Source: Secundilactobacillus silagei JCM 19001
Lineage (GTDB): Bacteria > Bacillota > Bacilli > Lactobacillales > Lactobacillaceae
Assembly (NCBI RefSeq): GCF_002217945.1
Contig: NZ_BCMG01000012.1
Location: forward strand, 1-64,000
DNA: 64,000 nucleotides
Direction: 5' to 3'
The notes under the pieces are model-generated. The model searched no databases, was not told the DNA's origin, and saw only the letters and a program-made list of their open reading frames with translations. How positions within the stretch are numbered: position 1 is the stretch's first letter; each line of letters begins with the position of its first letter. Positions 50,241 through 59,081 of this stretch are shown here, one piece after another. The position numbers and the translations under genes are program-made.

Positions 50241-50638
50241 TTTTAAAGATTCTAAAATTGATTGCTTGACCAACTGAGGCTGTGACATAAGTCAATATTG
50301 GCAAGTATTTCAACTGACTTCTTAACTGAAGATAGTAAGAAAATAGCTATTTATTCAATGCTTCAATATAGTCTAATCGCGTGCCAAAACTCAGATTCCG
50401 GCCATTTAACCCCAATAATGCTTGTCCCGACAAAGTTCGCCGGAACAAGCATTATTGGGGTTAAATTCTGGAATCTACCGAGTTTTGGCACAGCTTGATT
50501 TTTATGTTTAATGGTACGATTCTGAAATTCCTAATCATAATCTCATATTTGTGATATAATACTACTTAAACTACTACATGTGCAGTGGTTAACATATATT
50601 GTCCATTAGTCATAATACATATAGAGGAGTGTTTTTAA
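50241..50638. other. Intergenic region containing the second MITE-like copy
   Basis: Most of it is the repeat at 50279-50496. The remainder (50497-50638) holds the aminotransferase promoter region, with TTTGTGATATAATACT giving a TATAAT near 50555. Confidence 0.5.
50279..50496 (+). repeat. MITE-like repeat, copy 2
   Basis: Inverted copy of 39807-40026, with terminal GGCTGTGACATAAGTC and GTTTTGGCACAGCTT ends and the same central hairpin. No transposase lies inside. An autonomous partner element is not in the window. Confidence 0.8.
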
Positions 50639-51838
50639 ATGACATATAAATTTTCTAAGCGTGTTCCCGATCCTAAAAACGATGCTGTTGGTGACATTTT
50701 AAAGGCTGCGGCTGATCCTAAAGTTACTTCATTTGCGGGTGGGTTACCAGCGCCAGAGCTTTTCCCTGTTCAAGGCGTGAAAGCTGCTGCGGACAAGGTC
50801 TTAGATGAAAAGGGCCCAGCTGCCTTACAGTATGGTTCTGCACAAGGGGTTCCGGAACTCCGTAACGTGGTCTTGAAGCGCCTAGAGGTCGAAGGCATTC
50901 ATACCACGGCTGATCATGTCATGATTGCGACTGGTTCACAGCAATCAATCGATTTAACGGGTAAGATGTTCCTTGATGAAGGCGATGTTGTCATCGTTGA
51001 AAAACCAACTTACTTAACTGCCGTTGATGTTTTCCGTTCATATGGTGCACGGTTTGTCGGTGTTGATATGGATGAAGACGGGATGAAGATGGATTCGCTT
51101 GAAGAAGCGTTAAAGAACAATCCTAGAGCGCGTTTGATCTATACTGTACCAACGTTCCAAAACCCAACTGGTCGGACGATGACGCTAGAACGGCGTAAAA
51201 AGTTAGTCGAATTAGCTGACAAATACGACGTCATGGTCCTTGAAGATAATCCTTACGGTGCAATCCGCTGGGAAGGTGAGAACTTACCTTCACTGAAATC
51301 ATTAGACAAGACTGGCCACGTCATCTACATGGGCACCATGTCGAAGATCTTCTCACCAGGCTTACGGCTTGGCTGGGTAGTGGCTGAACCTAAACTGCTC
51401 AAGCGTTACACAATGATGAAGCAATCGGCCGACTTGCACACTGATAGTTTTTCACAGTATGTCTGTGCCCAATACTTCACTGATAATGATATCAATGACC
51501 ATATCAAGAAGATCACCGCGCTTTATCACAAGCGTGAGCAGCTCATGATGTCAGCCATTGATAAGTACTTCCCTAAGGGTGTTCAGCACAGTAATCCTGA
51601 AGGTGGGATGTTCCTGTGGGTCATGGTACCCGGTGTTAAGGACTCCAAGGAGCTGTTTAATGCAGCTTTGAAACGCAACGTTGCCGTGGTTCCTGGCGAT
51701 CCATTCTACGGCAGTGACCCAGTCCCAGGGACGTTCAGAATGAACTACTCTAACACTCCTGAAGACGGCATTGTCGACGGTGTTAAACAGTTAGCTGCTG
51801 CACTGGATGAAGTCATGTCTGAACCTGCAACTAAATAA
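50639..51838 (+). CDS. PLP-dependent class I/II aminotransferase (LysN/2-aminoadipate-type)
   Basis: 399 residues, ATG with GAGGAG. Fold-type I features: SFAGGLPAPELFPV, LQYGSAQGVPELRN, YTVPTFQNPTGRTM, EDNPYGAIRW and the PLP-lysine motif GTMSKIFSPGLRLGW. It resembles alpha-aminoadipate or aromatic/branched-chain aminotransferases, and the substrate cannot be fixed. Monocistronic with its own terminator. Confidence 0.92.
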   Translation: MTYKFSKRVPDPKNDAVGDILKAAADPKVTSFAGGLPAPELFPVQGVKAAADKVLDEKGPAALQYGSAQGVPELRNVVLKRLEVEGIHTTADHVMIATGSQQSIDLTGKMFLDEGDVVIVEKPTYLTAVDVFRSYGARFVGVDMDEDGMKMDSLEEALKNNPRARLIYTVPTFQNPTGRTMTLERRKKLVELADKYDVMVLEDNPYGAIRWEGENLPSLKSLDKTGHVIYMGTMSKIFSPGLRLGWVVAEPKLLKRYTMMKQSADLHTDSFSQYVCAQYFTDNDINDHIKKITALYHKREQLMMSAIDKYFPKGVQHSNPEGGMFLWVMVPGVKDSKELFNAALKRNVAVVPGDPFYGSDPVPGTFRMNYSNTPEDGIVDGVKQLAAALDEVMSEPATK

Positions 51839-51861
51839 TTGAATCAGTATTAATGAATTTT

Positions 51862-51896
51862 AAGCCTCGTTATGTTTAAGCATAACGGGGCTTTTG
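51862..51896 (+). terminator. Terminator
   Basis: AAGCCTCGTTATG pairs with GCATAACGGGGCTT around TTTAA, followed by a short T run. Confidence 0.85.
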
Positions 51897-51955
51897 CGAT
51901 ATACTAGATTTAAAAGACTACAAGGAGGTTGGGGAGAAATTACCCGCAAAATAAA

Positions 51956-52558
51956 ATGAATCTAGACGAAAAATTTGCTTACATGGCCACTGGACAGCCC
52001 TATGATGATGTTGATCCCAAACTGATGAAAGCCAGGGAACGGGCGACTGCCATTACGCAGAAACTTAACAACACCATGGATCCGACTAAACGAAATGCAC
52101 AGTTTACCAAGCTAGTTGGACAGGCTGGCAAAGACCCCTTTGTCGAACCGAATTTCCGGTGTGAGTTTGGCCGTAACATTACGGTTGGCGACCATTTTTA
52201 TGCCAACTATGATTGTGTCATGCTGGATGGCGCGCCCATTACCATTGGCACCCACGTTTTATTTGGACCTAAAGTGGGGCTGTATACCAGCAATCACTTG
52301 TTTGACCCCGTTGAGCGGCGGACCGGTGGCTGCACGGCCCACCCGATAACCATTGGCAACGATACTTGGCTGGCGGCTAACGTCACGGTTTTGCCCGGCG
52401 TCACCATCGGCAGTAACGTCATCGTTGGCGGTGGCAGCGTGGTCACCAAGGACATTCCAGATAACGTGATTGCGGCTGGTAATCCTTGTCGGGTATTGCG
52501 ACCAATTACGGCGGCGGACAAGACCGGCTTTAACGGTCAGGACCTTTCAGCAAATTAG
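51956..52558 (+). CDS. Maltose/galactoside-type O-acetyltransferase (LbH family)
   Basis: 200 residues from ATG 51956. An in-frame TTG at 51929 directly adjoins AAGGAGG and is an alternative start. N-terminal Mac domain (EKFAYMATGQPYDDVDPKL), then hexapeptide repeats of the left-handed beta helix (GRNITVGDHFYANYDCVMLD, APITIGTHVLFGPKVGLYT), catalytic His in SNHLFDP and NVTVLPGVTIGSNVIVGGGS. Uses acetyl-CoA to acetylate sugars such as maltose or glucose. Confidence 0.9.
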   Translation: MNLDEKFAYMATGQPYDDVDPKLMKARERATAITQKLNNTMDPTKRNAQFTKLVGQAGKDPFVEPNFRCEFGRNITVGDHFYANYDCVMLDGAPITIGTHVLFGPKVGLYTSNHLFDPVERRTGGCTAHPITIGNDTWLAANVTVLPGVTIGSNVIVGGGSVVTKDIPDNVIAAGNPCRVLRPITAADKTGFNGQDLSAN

Positions 52559-52624
52559 GCATAGGGTTTTGCTTTAGTCCTACCATAATGAGATATACTA
52601 AGAGATATAACGGATAGGGAGGAA

Positions 52625-53476
52625 ATGCAATTGACGACAATTACGGATACATTTGAATTAAACAACGGCTTAAAGATGCCTAAAGTTGGTTTTGGGACTT
52701 GGCAGACCAAGCCTGGTAAGGAAACTTACGATGCCGTTAGCAACGCCTTAAAGGCTGGCTATCGGTTCATTGATACCGCTACGGCTTATGCCAATGAGCA
52801 AAGTGTTGGTGAAGCCATCGCAGATAGTGACGTGGCCCGCAAAGACATCTTCGTTCAGACTAAGCTGCCTGGCGAATCAAAAACTTACGATAAAACCATG
52901 GCCGATTTCGATCGTAGCTTAAAAGCCCTCAATTTGGATTACGTTGATTCTTATATCATTCACGCACCATGGCCATGGGACCAAATGGGTTCGAACCACG
53001 ATGCTGAAAACCGCGATGTCTGGCGGGCTATGCAAGATATTTACCTTAGTGACCGGGCTAAGTCGGTCGGGGTTTCTAACTTTAACTCCCACGATCTAGA
53101 GAACCTCTTAACCTGGGATGGGTTGACAATAAAGCCTGCTGTGGATCAGATTCAGTACTATATTGGCTACACCCAGGATTCAATCGTTAAGACGGCTGAG
53201 GATAACGGGATTGTGGTGCAGGCTTATTCACCACTGGCAACCGGTGATTTAGTTAACGATTCTGACTTGAAACGCATGGCTGACAAGTACCACGTGTCAA
53301 TTCCGCAACTGGCTTTGCGCTTCGTGATTCAAAACGGCGTCGCACCATTGCCGAAAGCCCGTTCAATGGCCCACGTTAAAGCTAACGCGCAGCTTGATTT
53401 TGAAATTAGTGACGCGGACATGGCCTTCTTGAAGCAGGTAAAGGCTGTGGACCATATTCATCCGGCTGGTGATTAA
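52625..53476 (+). CDS. Aldo/keto reductase
   Basis: 283 residues. AKR signatures: MPKVGFGTWQTKPG, GYRFIDTATAYANE (catalytic Asp/Tyr), YVDSYIIHAPWPW, VSNFNSHDLENLL and QLALRFVIQNGVAPLPKA (the catalytic Lys region is QTKLPGE). Reduces aldehydes or ketones with NADPH, for example 2,5-diketo-D-gluconate-type substrates, the specific one unknown. The ATG is only 2 bases after GGGAGG. A TTG at 52631 is better spaced and may be the true start. Confidence 0.9.
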   Translation: MQLTTITDTFELNNGLKMPKVGFGTWQTKPGKETYDAVSNALKAGYRFIDTATAYANEQSVGEAIADSDVARKDIFVQTKLPGESKTYDKTMADFDRSLKALNLDYVDSYIIHAPWPWDQMGSNHDAENRDVWRAMQDIYLSDRAKSVGVSNFNSHDLENLLTWDGLTIKPAVDQIQYYIGYTQDSIVKTAEDNGIVVQAYSPLATGDLVNDSDLKRMADKYHVSIPQLALRFVIQNGVAPLPKARSMAHVKANAQLDFEISDADMAFLKQVKAVDHIHPAGD

Positions 53477-53493
53477 AAAAAATTACAATAAAT

Positions 53494-53537
53494 AAGAGCA
53501 GTGTTGATATTTTTAATCGCGATGCTGTTCTTTTTTT
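53494..53537 (+). terminator. Terminator
   Basis: AAGAGCAGTGTTG pairs with CGATGCTGTTCTT, followed by a T run. Confidence 0.75.
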
Positions 53538-54124
53538 ATAGCGCATGAGGGAATCTAATTTCACGGTATTTTACCGAAAAAAGACGGTAATTAAATTTAA
53601 TTTGGCTTATAAAAGTGGTAAACTAATGGTACCCAAGGTAGTATTTTAATGGGTATTCGGTGCCTCGAAAATAGCGGGATCACCGAGTTACCGTTCTGAT
53701 AGTGATGATCAACTTTGTAGGTATGCGCACGCTTTGACGTGTCACAAGTTGATTAGTCAACTTGGCCAACAATCTTTGTATTTAAACTTCTGAACGGTCC
53801 TGTATCTTTTCTTAAAGATCCACTGTAGTTGAGAAAACCGGTCGGTATAAGTCCTGGCGAGATAAAATAAACTTCTCCCTGTAAATTTTAATAAACTAAG
53901 TGTTATTTCCCCCATAATAGATAACCAATAGTTCTCGCACAGGTTGATCAGGCGACTATTAATTATGGTGTTAAAGAGCTTCGAACCTCCCCAGTTCGGA
54001 GCTTTTTGTTTGCTCAAATTAAGCGCCGATAATGACCCTCATTCAGTATGGTATGATAGGGTATCATTAGCATTGCGCAAAAATCGATAGCTGGCACAAT
54101 CGGCTGAACGGGAACGTGATTGAA
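53538..54124. other. Long non-coding region upstream of the LysR gene
   Basis: Contains an early stem GGGTATTCGGTG / CACCGAGTTACC (about 53650-53696) and closes with a strong terminator (53974-54007). An extended -10-like TGGTAAACT lies near 53618. The roughly 370 bases between could be an RNA gene, but no known RNA signature (tmRNA, RNase P, SRP, T-box) was recognised. Confidence 0.4.
53974..54007 (+). terminator. Terminator of an unassigned transcript
   Basis: AGCTTCGAAC (53977-53986) pairs with GTTCGGAGCT (53994-54003), followed by a T run. No gene precedes it on the plus strand. Confidence 0.8.
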
Positions 54125-54985
54125 ATGGAATTTAGACAACTCGTCTATTTTAGAACTATTTTACAAGCTGGCAGTTTCACTAAAGCTGCCAAACAATTAC
54201 ATATGGCACAGCCGCCCCTTAGCCGGCAGATCAGTCAGCTGGAGGCTGAACTTGACGTGCAACTGCTGAATCGGCGCTCGACCGGGGTGACACCCACGGA
54301 TGCGGGTACCTTGCTGTTCAATTACGCTGAACAGCTGATCGTGTTACGTGACCAAGCGGATCATCAGGTGCGTTTCCTAGGTACCGCGGTTTCTGGCAAG
54401 CTGCGAGTGGGCTTGATCTCGTCGGCAGCCGGGGTGTTGCCTAGTGGGCTATCTTCAATGACGACGCACTATCCTGACATTCAGTTACTGATCACGGAAG
54501 GGCACACTTACCAGTTGGTCGATCAGCTCAGTAAACGGCAGCTGGATGCGGCCATTGTCCGCACACCGTTTTCGGCCACCGGGATGCAGGAGAAGCCTTT
54601 GCGAGCTGAGCGGATGACTGCGGTGGTCCCCAAGAAGTATGAACATGACTTACCGGCCCATTTATCAATCAAGGATCTCGCTGACTTACCATTAATTGTG
54701 TATCGGCGCTTTCGAAGCATTTTCGCGCAAACGTTTTATCAGGCACAAATCAATCCCTTCATTGCCAGTTACTGCGACGATGCCCGGACGGCGGTTCAAT
54801 TGGCCAATGCAAGACTGGGAGTAGCCTTGGTGCCGGAGTCAGTGGGTTTAGCTTATTTGGGAATCGGGATGACGGTACACCCAATCAATTATGCTGGCTG
54901 GCGGACGCAAGTGAAGCTGATTTGGCCTAAATCACAAGCTGAAAGTCCGCTTCTCAAGCTGTTTGTCAGCCAATTTTATGACTGA
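54125..54985 (+). CDS. LysR-family transcription regulator
   Basis: 286 residues from ATG 54125 (GGGAA upstream). N-terminal HTH: FRQLVYFRTILQAGSFTKAA and AQPPLSRQISQLEAELDVQL, then a periplasmic-binding-like effector domain (GLISSAAGVLPSGLSSM). Target and effector unknown. No divergent partner gene is evident. Confidence 0.92.
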   Translation: MEFRQLVYFRTILQAGSFTKAAKQLHMAQPPLSRQISQLEAELDVQLLNRRSTGVTPTDAGTLLFNYAEQLIVLRDQADHQVRFLGTAVSGKLRVGLISSAAGVLPSGLSSMTTHYPDIQLLITEGHTYQLVDQLSKRQLDAAIVRTPFSATGMQEKPLRAERMTAVVPKKYEHDLPAHLSIKDLADLPLIVYRRFRSIFAQTFYQAQINPFIASYCDDARTAVQLANARLGVALVPESVGLAYLGIGMTVHPINYAGWRTQVKLIWPKSQAESPLLKLFVSQFYD

Positions 54986-55113
54986 TTGTGAAAATAAATT
55001 AGGAAAACTGATTATGTATTGTTCCCATACTTTTTAGGTATACCATGCTAGAGTTGATATACCAGTGATGACAGTGCTTTTATGAAATTATTTGACTAGA
55101 CTTATCTAAATTC

Positions 55114-55159
55114 AAGAACCGCACGCTATCAGATAAATACTGGTAACGTGCGGTTCTTT
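55114..55159 (+). terminator. Terminator
   Basis: AAGAACCGCACG (55114-55125) pairs perfectly with CGTGCGGTTCTT (55147-55158). Confidence 0.85.
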
Positions 55160-55270
55160 ATTATCTAATTTTTCACAATATACCCTGTAGGTAATTTAAA
55201 ATGGCCACGATAATCATACGCAATTATTCCATAATCATTCCTGTAGACCAGATTGCAGGAGGAATTTGTT

Positions 55271-55888
55271 ATGAAAAGAAACGCTGTACTAACGTTTATT
55301 GCACTAATGATTTTTGTGGTCGGTGGAATAGGAGCCGTTTTGTACCGAACCAATATTCAGTTTACCCACGCTGCCAGCCGGAAAATTGCGCAGCAGCAAC
55401 CCCTTAACGTATTGGTGATTGGCACCACTCATAAGGGCGCCAAACAGGCCAACATGGTATTGGCTTCGATCAATCCAAGCAAGCAGAAAACCTTATTGAC
55501 CGTGATTCCCCAAAATGAACAGACGATCATTAACGGTTACCGCAGTAATGACGAAGTTCAAGTTGCGACCGCCTATAACTCAGGTGGGGTGGCGACCGCT
55601 GCGCAAACTATTCGTGAGCTGATGAGAGTTCCAGTCGATAACTATATTGTGACGGATGCGGCTACTGGTGAAAAAGTGGTTAAAACCGGTTCGTTGAAGT
55701 CGATCAAAGCCCCAATTAAAACGAATCTGTCAAAGCAGAAATTCCAAACGGTTAGAAAAAACTACTTTGATTCCGCTAAGGTAATTGATATTCAGCAGCT
55801 TCAAGGAAAAGAGCAAAATGACTTATTAGTCTCGACACCACGTGAAATCAATATCGCGCAGCAGGGTATCAAACGGGTCATTGATTAA
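55271..55888 (+). CDS. LCP (LytR-CpsA-Psr)-like membrane protein lacking catalytic residues
   Basis: 205 residues from ATG 55271 (AGGAGGA upstream). One N-terminal anchor (VLTFIALMIFVVGGIGAVLY). The extracellular part resembles the first part of an LCP domain: LNVLVIGTTHKGAKQANMVL, SINPSKQKTLLTVIPQNEQT, NGYRSNDEVQVATAYNSGGV and RELMRVPVDNYIV. In active LCP ligases these positions carry R-S-D-T and P-R-D-T. Here they read K-Q-A-N and P-Q-N-E, so the pyrophosphate-binding Arg residues are missing and the usual C-terminal half is absent. Probably non-catalytic. Confidence 0.65.
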   Translation: MKRNAVLTFIALMIFVVGGIGAVLYRTNIQFTHAASRKIAQQQPLNVLVIGTTHKGAKQANMVLASINPSKQKTLLTVIPQNEQTIINGYRSNDEVQVATAYNSGGVATAAQTIRELMRVPVDNYIVTDAATGEKVVKTGSLKSIKAPIKTNLSKQKFQTVRKNYFDSAKVIDIQQLQGKEQNDLLVSTPREINIAQQGIKRVID

Positions 55889-55893
55889 TACGT

Positions 55894-55932
55894 TAAAAAA
55901 CGGTAATTCCTGTTTTAGGAATTACCGTTTTT
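55894..55932. terminator. Bidirectional terminator
   Basis: AAAAAACGGTAATTCCT pairs with AGGAATTACCGTTTTT around GTTTT between convergent genes. Confidence 0.95.
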
Positions 55933-55951
55933 CGTAGCATTAATATTGACC

Positions 55952-56830
55952 TTAATCGTTTTCTTTGAGCCACTTATCCAGCACACTGATAAATTCATCA
56001 TGCTGATCTAGTAGGGCCAGGTGGCGGCTGTTTTCAAACAAGTGCCATTTAGCACCTGGAATGTGGTCGTAGACTGACTTGGCGATGAGCGGTGTACAGA
56101 GATCATCCGTTCCATCAGTGACTAAAACGGGCACGTGGATTTTATGCAGGTCATCGGTCACATCGTAATCGCTGATCGTGCCGTTTTCAGTAAATTCGTT
56201 AGGGCCTTCAGCGATTAGACTAGCGCGCTTACCGTTGGTTTCCCGGCGAAGTGGTTCTGGTGAATTTTCATCAGGATCGTCCCAGCAGTAGCGTTCCATG
56301 TAGCGGTCATTGGCGGCTAAGTACTTAGGGCCGGTAAAGTCCCCGGTGCGTTCAGCTTCGGCGATCGCTTCGCGGTCTTCGTAGCTTAGATAGGAAATTA
56401 AACGGTGCTGTTCTTTTGTCCAGAGCTTAATTGAAGCAGGGGAGCCATCGATCATGACACTCTTTACACCAGTTTGGTCGTATTGGGTCAGGTACAGCAT
56501 TTCTAGCATCCCGCCCCATGATTGGCCCAGCATATGAATCTGGTCGAGGTGCAGGTATTTCCGCAGCGCAACTAATTCTTCAGCCCAAGTTTCCTTAACG
56601 TAGACACTTTTATCTTCTGGTAATGATGATTTACCGCAGCCAACTTGGTCGTACATGATTAGCTGACGGCCAGTTTCGGCATAGTCGTCCAGTAGTTCAA
56701 AGTAGTTGTGTGATGAACCGGGACCACCGTGAATTAGCAATAGTGGTGCTTTTCCAGGTGTTTTTTCACCCACGATACGATAGTAGGTTTTGTAGCCGTG
56801 AAATGGCATGTAGCCTTCTTGGATCTTCAT
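55952..56830 (-). CDS. Proline iminopeptidase-like alpha/beta hydrolase (S33)
   Basis: 292 residues. Oxyanion motif LLLIHGGPGSSHNYF, nucleophile in MLGQSWGGMLEML, acid Asp in DGTDDLCTPLIA and His in FENSRHLALLDQH, as in PepI/Pip-type peptidases that release N-terminal proline. Many relatives act on other amides or peptides, so prolyl specificity is probable rather than certain. The ATG has AAGGGG upstream. Confidence 0.85.
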   Translation of the reverse strand: MKIQEGYMPFHGYKTYYRIVGEKTPGKAPLLLIHGGPGSSHNYFELLDDYAETGRQLIMYDQVGCGKSSLPEDKSVYVKETWAEELVALRKYLHLDQIHMLGQSWGGMLEMLYLTQYDQTGVKSVMIDGSPASIKLWTKEQHRLISYLSYEDREAIAEAERTGDFTGPKYLAANDRYMERYCWDDPDENSPEPLRRETNGKRASLIAEGPNEFTENGTISDYDVTDDLHKIHVPVLVTDGTDDLCTPLIAKSVYDHIPGAKWHLFENSRHLALLDQHDEFISVLDKWLKEND

Positions 56831-56909
56831 TGTCTATCAATCCCCTTTGTTATGTAGTTTCGGTTTTAATTGTACTCCTGATTTTGGCGGGTGTTGAGGG
56901 GGAGGTTAG

Positions 56910-57011
56910 TGCATTTATTTTACCTAGCCGAAACGTGCAAAAAAAGGCATGTCCCTGCCGTATAAGACGAAAAATAGGAACCCAGTCAAGGTTCGACTAG
57001 GTTCCTATTTT
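56910..57011. repeat. Intergenic hairpin repeat, copy 1
   Basis: Begins TTTTACCTAGCCGAAACGTG like copy 2 and contains a GACGAAAAATAGGAACC / GGTTCCTATTTT hairpin around CAGTCAAGGTTCGACTA. The downstream arm of the outer stem has been lost. Confidence 0.65.
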
Positions 57012-57013
57012 GG

Positions 57014-57150
57014 TGCATTAATTTTACCTAGCCGAAACGTGCAAAAAAAGACAGCTCCCGGCCATATAAGCAAAATAACACCACACAGTCAAAACCGGAC
57101 TGTATGGTGTTATTTCACTTATATTCTGGGAGCTAAGCGTCTTTTTTTAC
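57014..57150. repeat. Intergenic hairpin repeat, copy 2, also the likely terminator of the amidohydrolase operon
   Basis: The opening TTTTACCTAGCCGAAACGTG is identical to copy 1. The remainder is a long nested hairpin: GACAGCTCCC/GGGAGCTAAGCGTC outside, CATATAAG/CTTATAT, then AAATAACACCA/TGGTGTTATTT inside, with A and T runs at the ends. It can terminate the minus-strand genes. Confidence 0.7.
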
Positions 57151-57153
57151 ACT

Positions 57154-58098
57154 CTACTTCTTTAACAACTCCTGCCCATTCTTCATAAAGATCCGTTGCT
57201 TCAGCGCATCTGACAATAGGCCAGTGGTTTCCAACTGTTTAGTTAATGACAATACCGCTGGAGTTGGCGTATATGGTGTATCTGAGGCATACAGTAATTT
57301 ATTCGAGTCGATCAGTTCCAGCAAAGTTGGCAGTTGCTGTGGCAGAACCATACCGGCTACATCAAAGTACTGGTTGCTCATCACACTCATGATATCAACT
57401 TGATCATCCGTTAAATCATGGTTTAAGGCCTGAGTCAAATTCTGTACTCGGGCAGCAACAATTGGTAACACCGCACCGGCATGAGGAATGATGAAGCGGA
57501 TGTTTGGATAACGGGTGAAGATGCCATTTTGCAGCATGTTCAAGACCGTCCGCGTAGTATCAAAGAAGAATTCCACGATTGGTGCTGGAATCTGACTGGT
57601 AACCGTTGGATCTTCGACGCCAGGTGCGTTGGGATGCAAAGCCACGATGGCATGGTTATCATCCAGCGTCTGCATGATTGGATCAAGACGCTTATCACCG
57701 AGGTAAATCCCACGAGAGTTTGTTGGCAACGTAAAGCCGGTAGCGTCATCCGCTAAAGCAGCAACGATTGCCTTTTGGCTGGCGTCCACGTATGGCAATG
57801 GTAATGAAGCGAAGAAACCAATTTTATCTTTATAATTTTGGTGTTGCTTAGCGGCGTATTCGTTAACTTCCTGCGCTAATTCAATGGTGCTGGATTTTTC
57901 ACCCGTATTGATATGCGGTGACGAAATTGAAATCACGGAGTAGTCAATGTTGACTTGATCCATGATGGAAAGGGTGGTGTCAATCGTGTATTCAGGCGTT
58001 GGCACACCATCGCCCATGTCGTTAAACTGATTCTTTAAATACTTCTTGTAACCAGGTGAGAGATAGTGAGCGTGAAAGTCAATTTTGTGATAAGTCAT
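57154..58098 (-). CDS. Amidohydrolase-family (ACMSD-like) metalloenzyme
   Basis: 314 residues from ATG 58098 (GGAGG 8 bases upstream). The metal-binding set is IDFHAHYLSP (HxH), ALHPNAPG (His), IIPHAGAVLP (His) and LLYASDTPYT (Asp), in the order of amidohydrolase-2/ACMSD-type hydrolases or decarboxylases. Overlaps no gene but follows the hydrolase gene by 12 bases, so the two form an operon divergent from a TetR gene. The substrate is unknown, possibly an aromatic or lactone-like compound. Confidence 0.85.
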   Translation of the reverse strand: MTYHKIDFHAHYLSPGYKKYLKNQFNDMGDGVPTPEYTIDTTLSIMDQVNIDYSVISISSPHINTGEKSSTIELAQEVNEYAAKQHQNYKDKIGFFASLPLPYVDASQKAIVAALADDATGFTLPTNSRGIYLGDKRLDPIMQTLDDNHAIVALHPNAPGVEDPTVTSQIPAPIVEFFFDTTRTVLNMLQNGIFTRYPNIRFIIPHAGAVLPIVAARVQNLTQALNHDLTDDQVDIMSVMSNQYFDVAGMVLPQQLPTLLELIDSNKLLYASDTPYTPTPAVLSLTKQLETTGLLSDALKQRIFMKNGQELLKK

Positions 58099-58110
58099 CA
58101 ATAAAACCTC

Positions 58111-58950
58111 CTATAGTAAAACTGCTTCTAGCGTCGTTGCGAAACCTTCTGGCTTTTGAGCATAGCCCAAGTGACCGCCAGGGATATCGTAAATCGGTAG
58201 GTGCCAGTAGTTAGCCAGAAAGGCATTCACATCTTGTGGATAAGAACCAACTGAATCGGTCCCGTTTAACAGGTGGATGCGGTCACTGTACTTGGCTAGT
58301 TGATCAATGTCGATCTTTCGGCTGGTATATTGACGGATCTCGTACTGGAACCAGTATTTCATCCCTGCAATCGCGGGATCGTCATTACCAGATAAGGCAA
58401 CGGCTGGCTTACTCATCATTTTAGCATCTAATTCACCGATGCGCATGAATTGACCAAACTTCTTCATAGCAGCACCCATGTCTTGTTCAAATGCGGTTTT
58501 AACAATCGCGTTGTTGTTTGCTTGATCCTGCTTGGCGTTGGGTAAGAAGCTGTTGATTGGCGGTTCGTGGAAGGCAATTCCCTTCACGATATCGGGATAG
58601 TCCTGCAAGGTTTCCATGGCAACGATTGAACCAGAGCTGGAACCCATGATGTAAACGGGAGCGTTCGGGCTGAGTTTCTTCGCTAAGGCCGCCACATCAC
58701 TGGCATCGGTCTTTAACCGGTAAGTGCTGTGAATATCAGCGACTTCATCTGGCAGCGATTCAGTCAATTTACTGTTACCGTAACCGCGACGGTCATAGGT
58801 GACTACCGTGAATTTGTGCTGTAAGAACTTGGCTGCACCCTGGAAGATGTTACCAGTGCCGTTCGCACCCGGAATTAAGATTAAAACTGGGCCGTTATCA
58901 CCCGTTACGTGATAGTCCAGGTTTGCGCCAGTTTGGTTTAATGTTGTCAT
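58111..58950 (-). CDS. Alpha/beta hydrolase
   Basis: 279 residues. LILIPGANGTGNIFQ near the start, nucleophile in IMGSSSGSIVAME (G-S-S-S-G), TYDRRGYGNSK, and a C-terminal PGGHLGYAQ His. Co-transcribed with the amidohydrolase (minus strand) and divergent from the TetR gene across two near-identical operators, so probably induced together by a TetR ligand. Substrate unknown. Confidence 0.87.
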   Translation of the reverse strand: MTTLNQTGANLDYHVTGDNGPVLILIPGANGTGNIFQGAAKFLQHKFTVVTYDRRGYGNSKLTESLPDEVADIHSTYRLKTDASDVAALAKKLSPNAPVYIMGSSSGSIVAMETLQDYPDIVKGIAFHEPPINSFLPNAKQDQANNNAIVKTAFEQDMGAAMKKFGQFMRIGELDAKMMSKPAVALSGNDDPAIAGMKYWFQYEIRQYTSRKIDIDQLAKYSDRIHLLNGTDSVGSYPQDVNAFLANYWHLPIYDIPGGHLGYAQKPEGFATTLEAVLL

Positions 58951-59003
58951 AATTAGGACTCCTTTGGTTGATTTAAGACTTGCTGAATCCAGTGATTTAA
59001 GAT

Positions 59004-59060
59004 AAACTCATGTCATGAGTTTTAAACTGTAAATGTATTATAAACTCATACCATGAGTTT
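59004..59060. promoter_or_regulatory. Two TetR operator palindromes
   Basis: AAACTCATGTCATGAGTTT (59004-59022) and AAACTCATACCATGAGTTT (59042-59060) are 19-bp palindromes with centres 38 bases apart, between the divergent TetR gene and the hydrolase operon. The second lies 22 bases before the TetR start codon, so autoregulation is likely. Confidence 0.85.
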
Positions 59061-59081
59061 TGCAAGTGAGGAGATTAAAAA

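Noticed and set aside
39807-50496. Composite transposon bounded by the two repeats
   Set aside because: The repeats carry no transposase and the block holds ordinary chromosomal genes; no outer target duplication was seen.
53600-54007. tmRNA, RNase P RNA, SRP RNA or T-box leader
   Set aside because: The diagnostic conserved sequences of these RNAs were not found.
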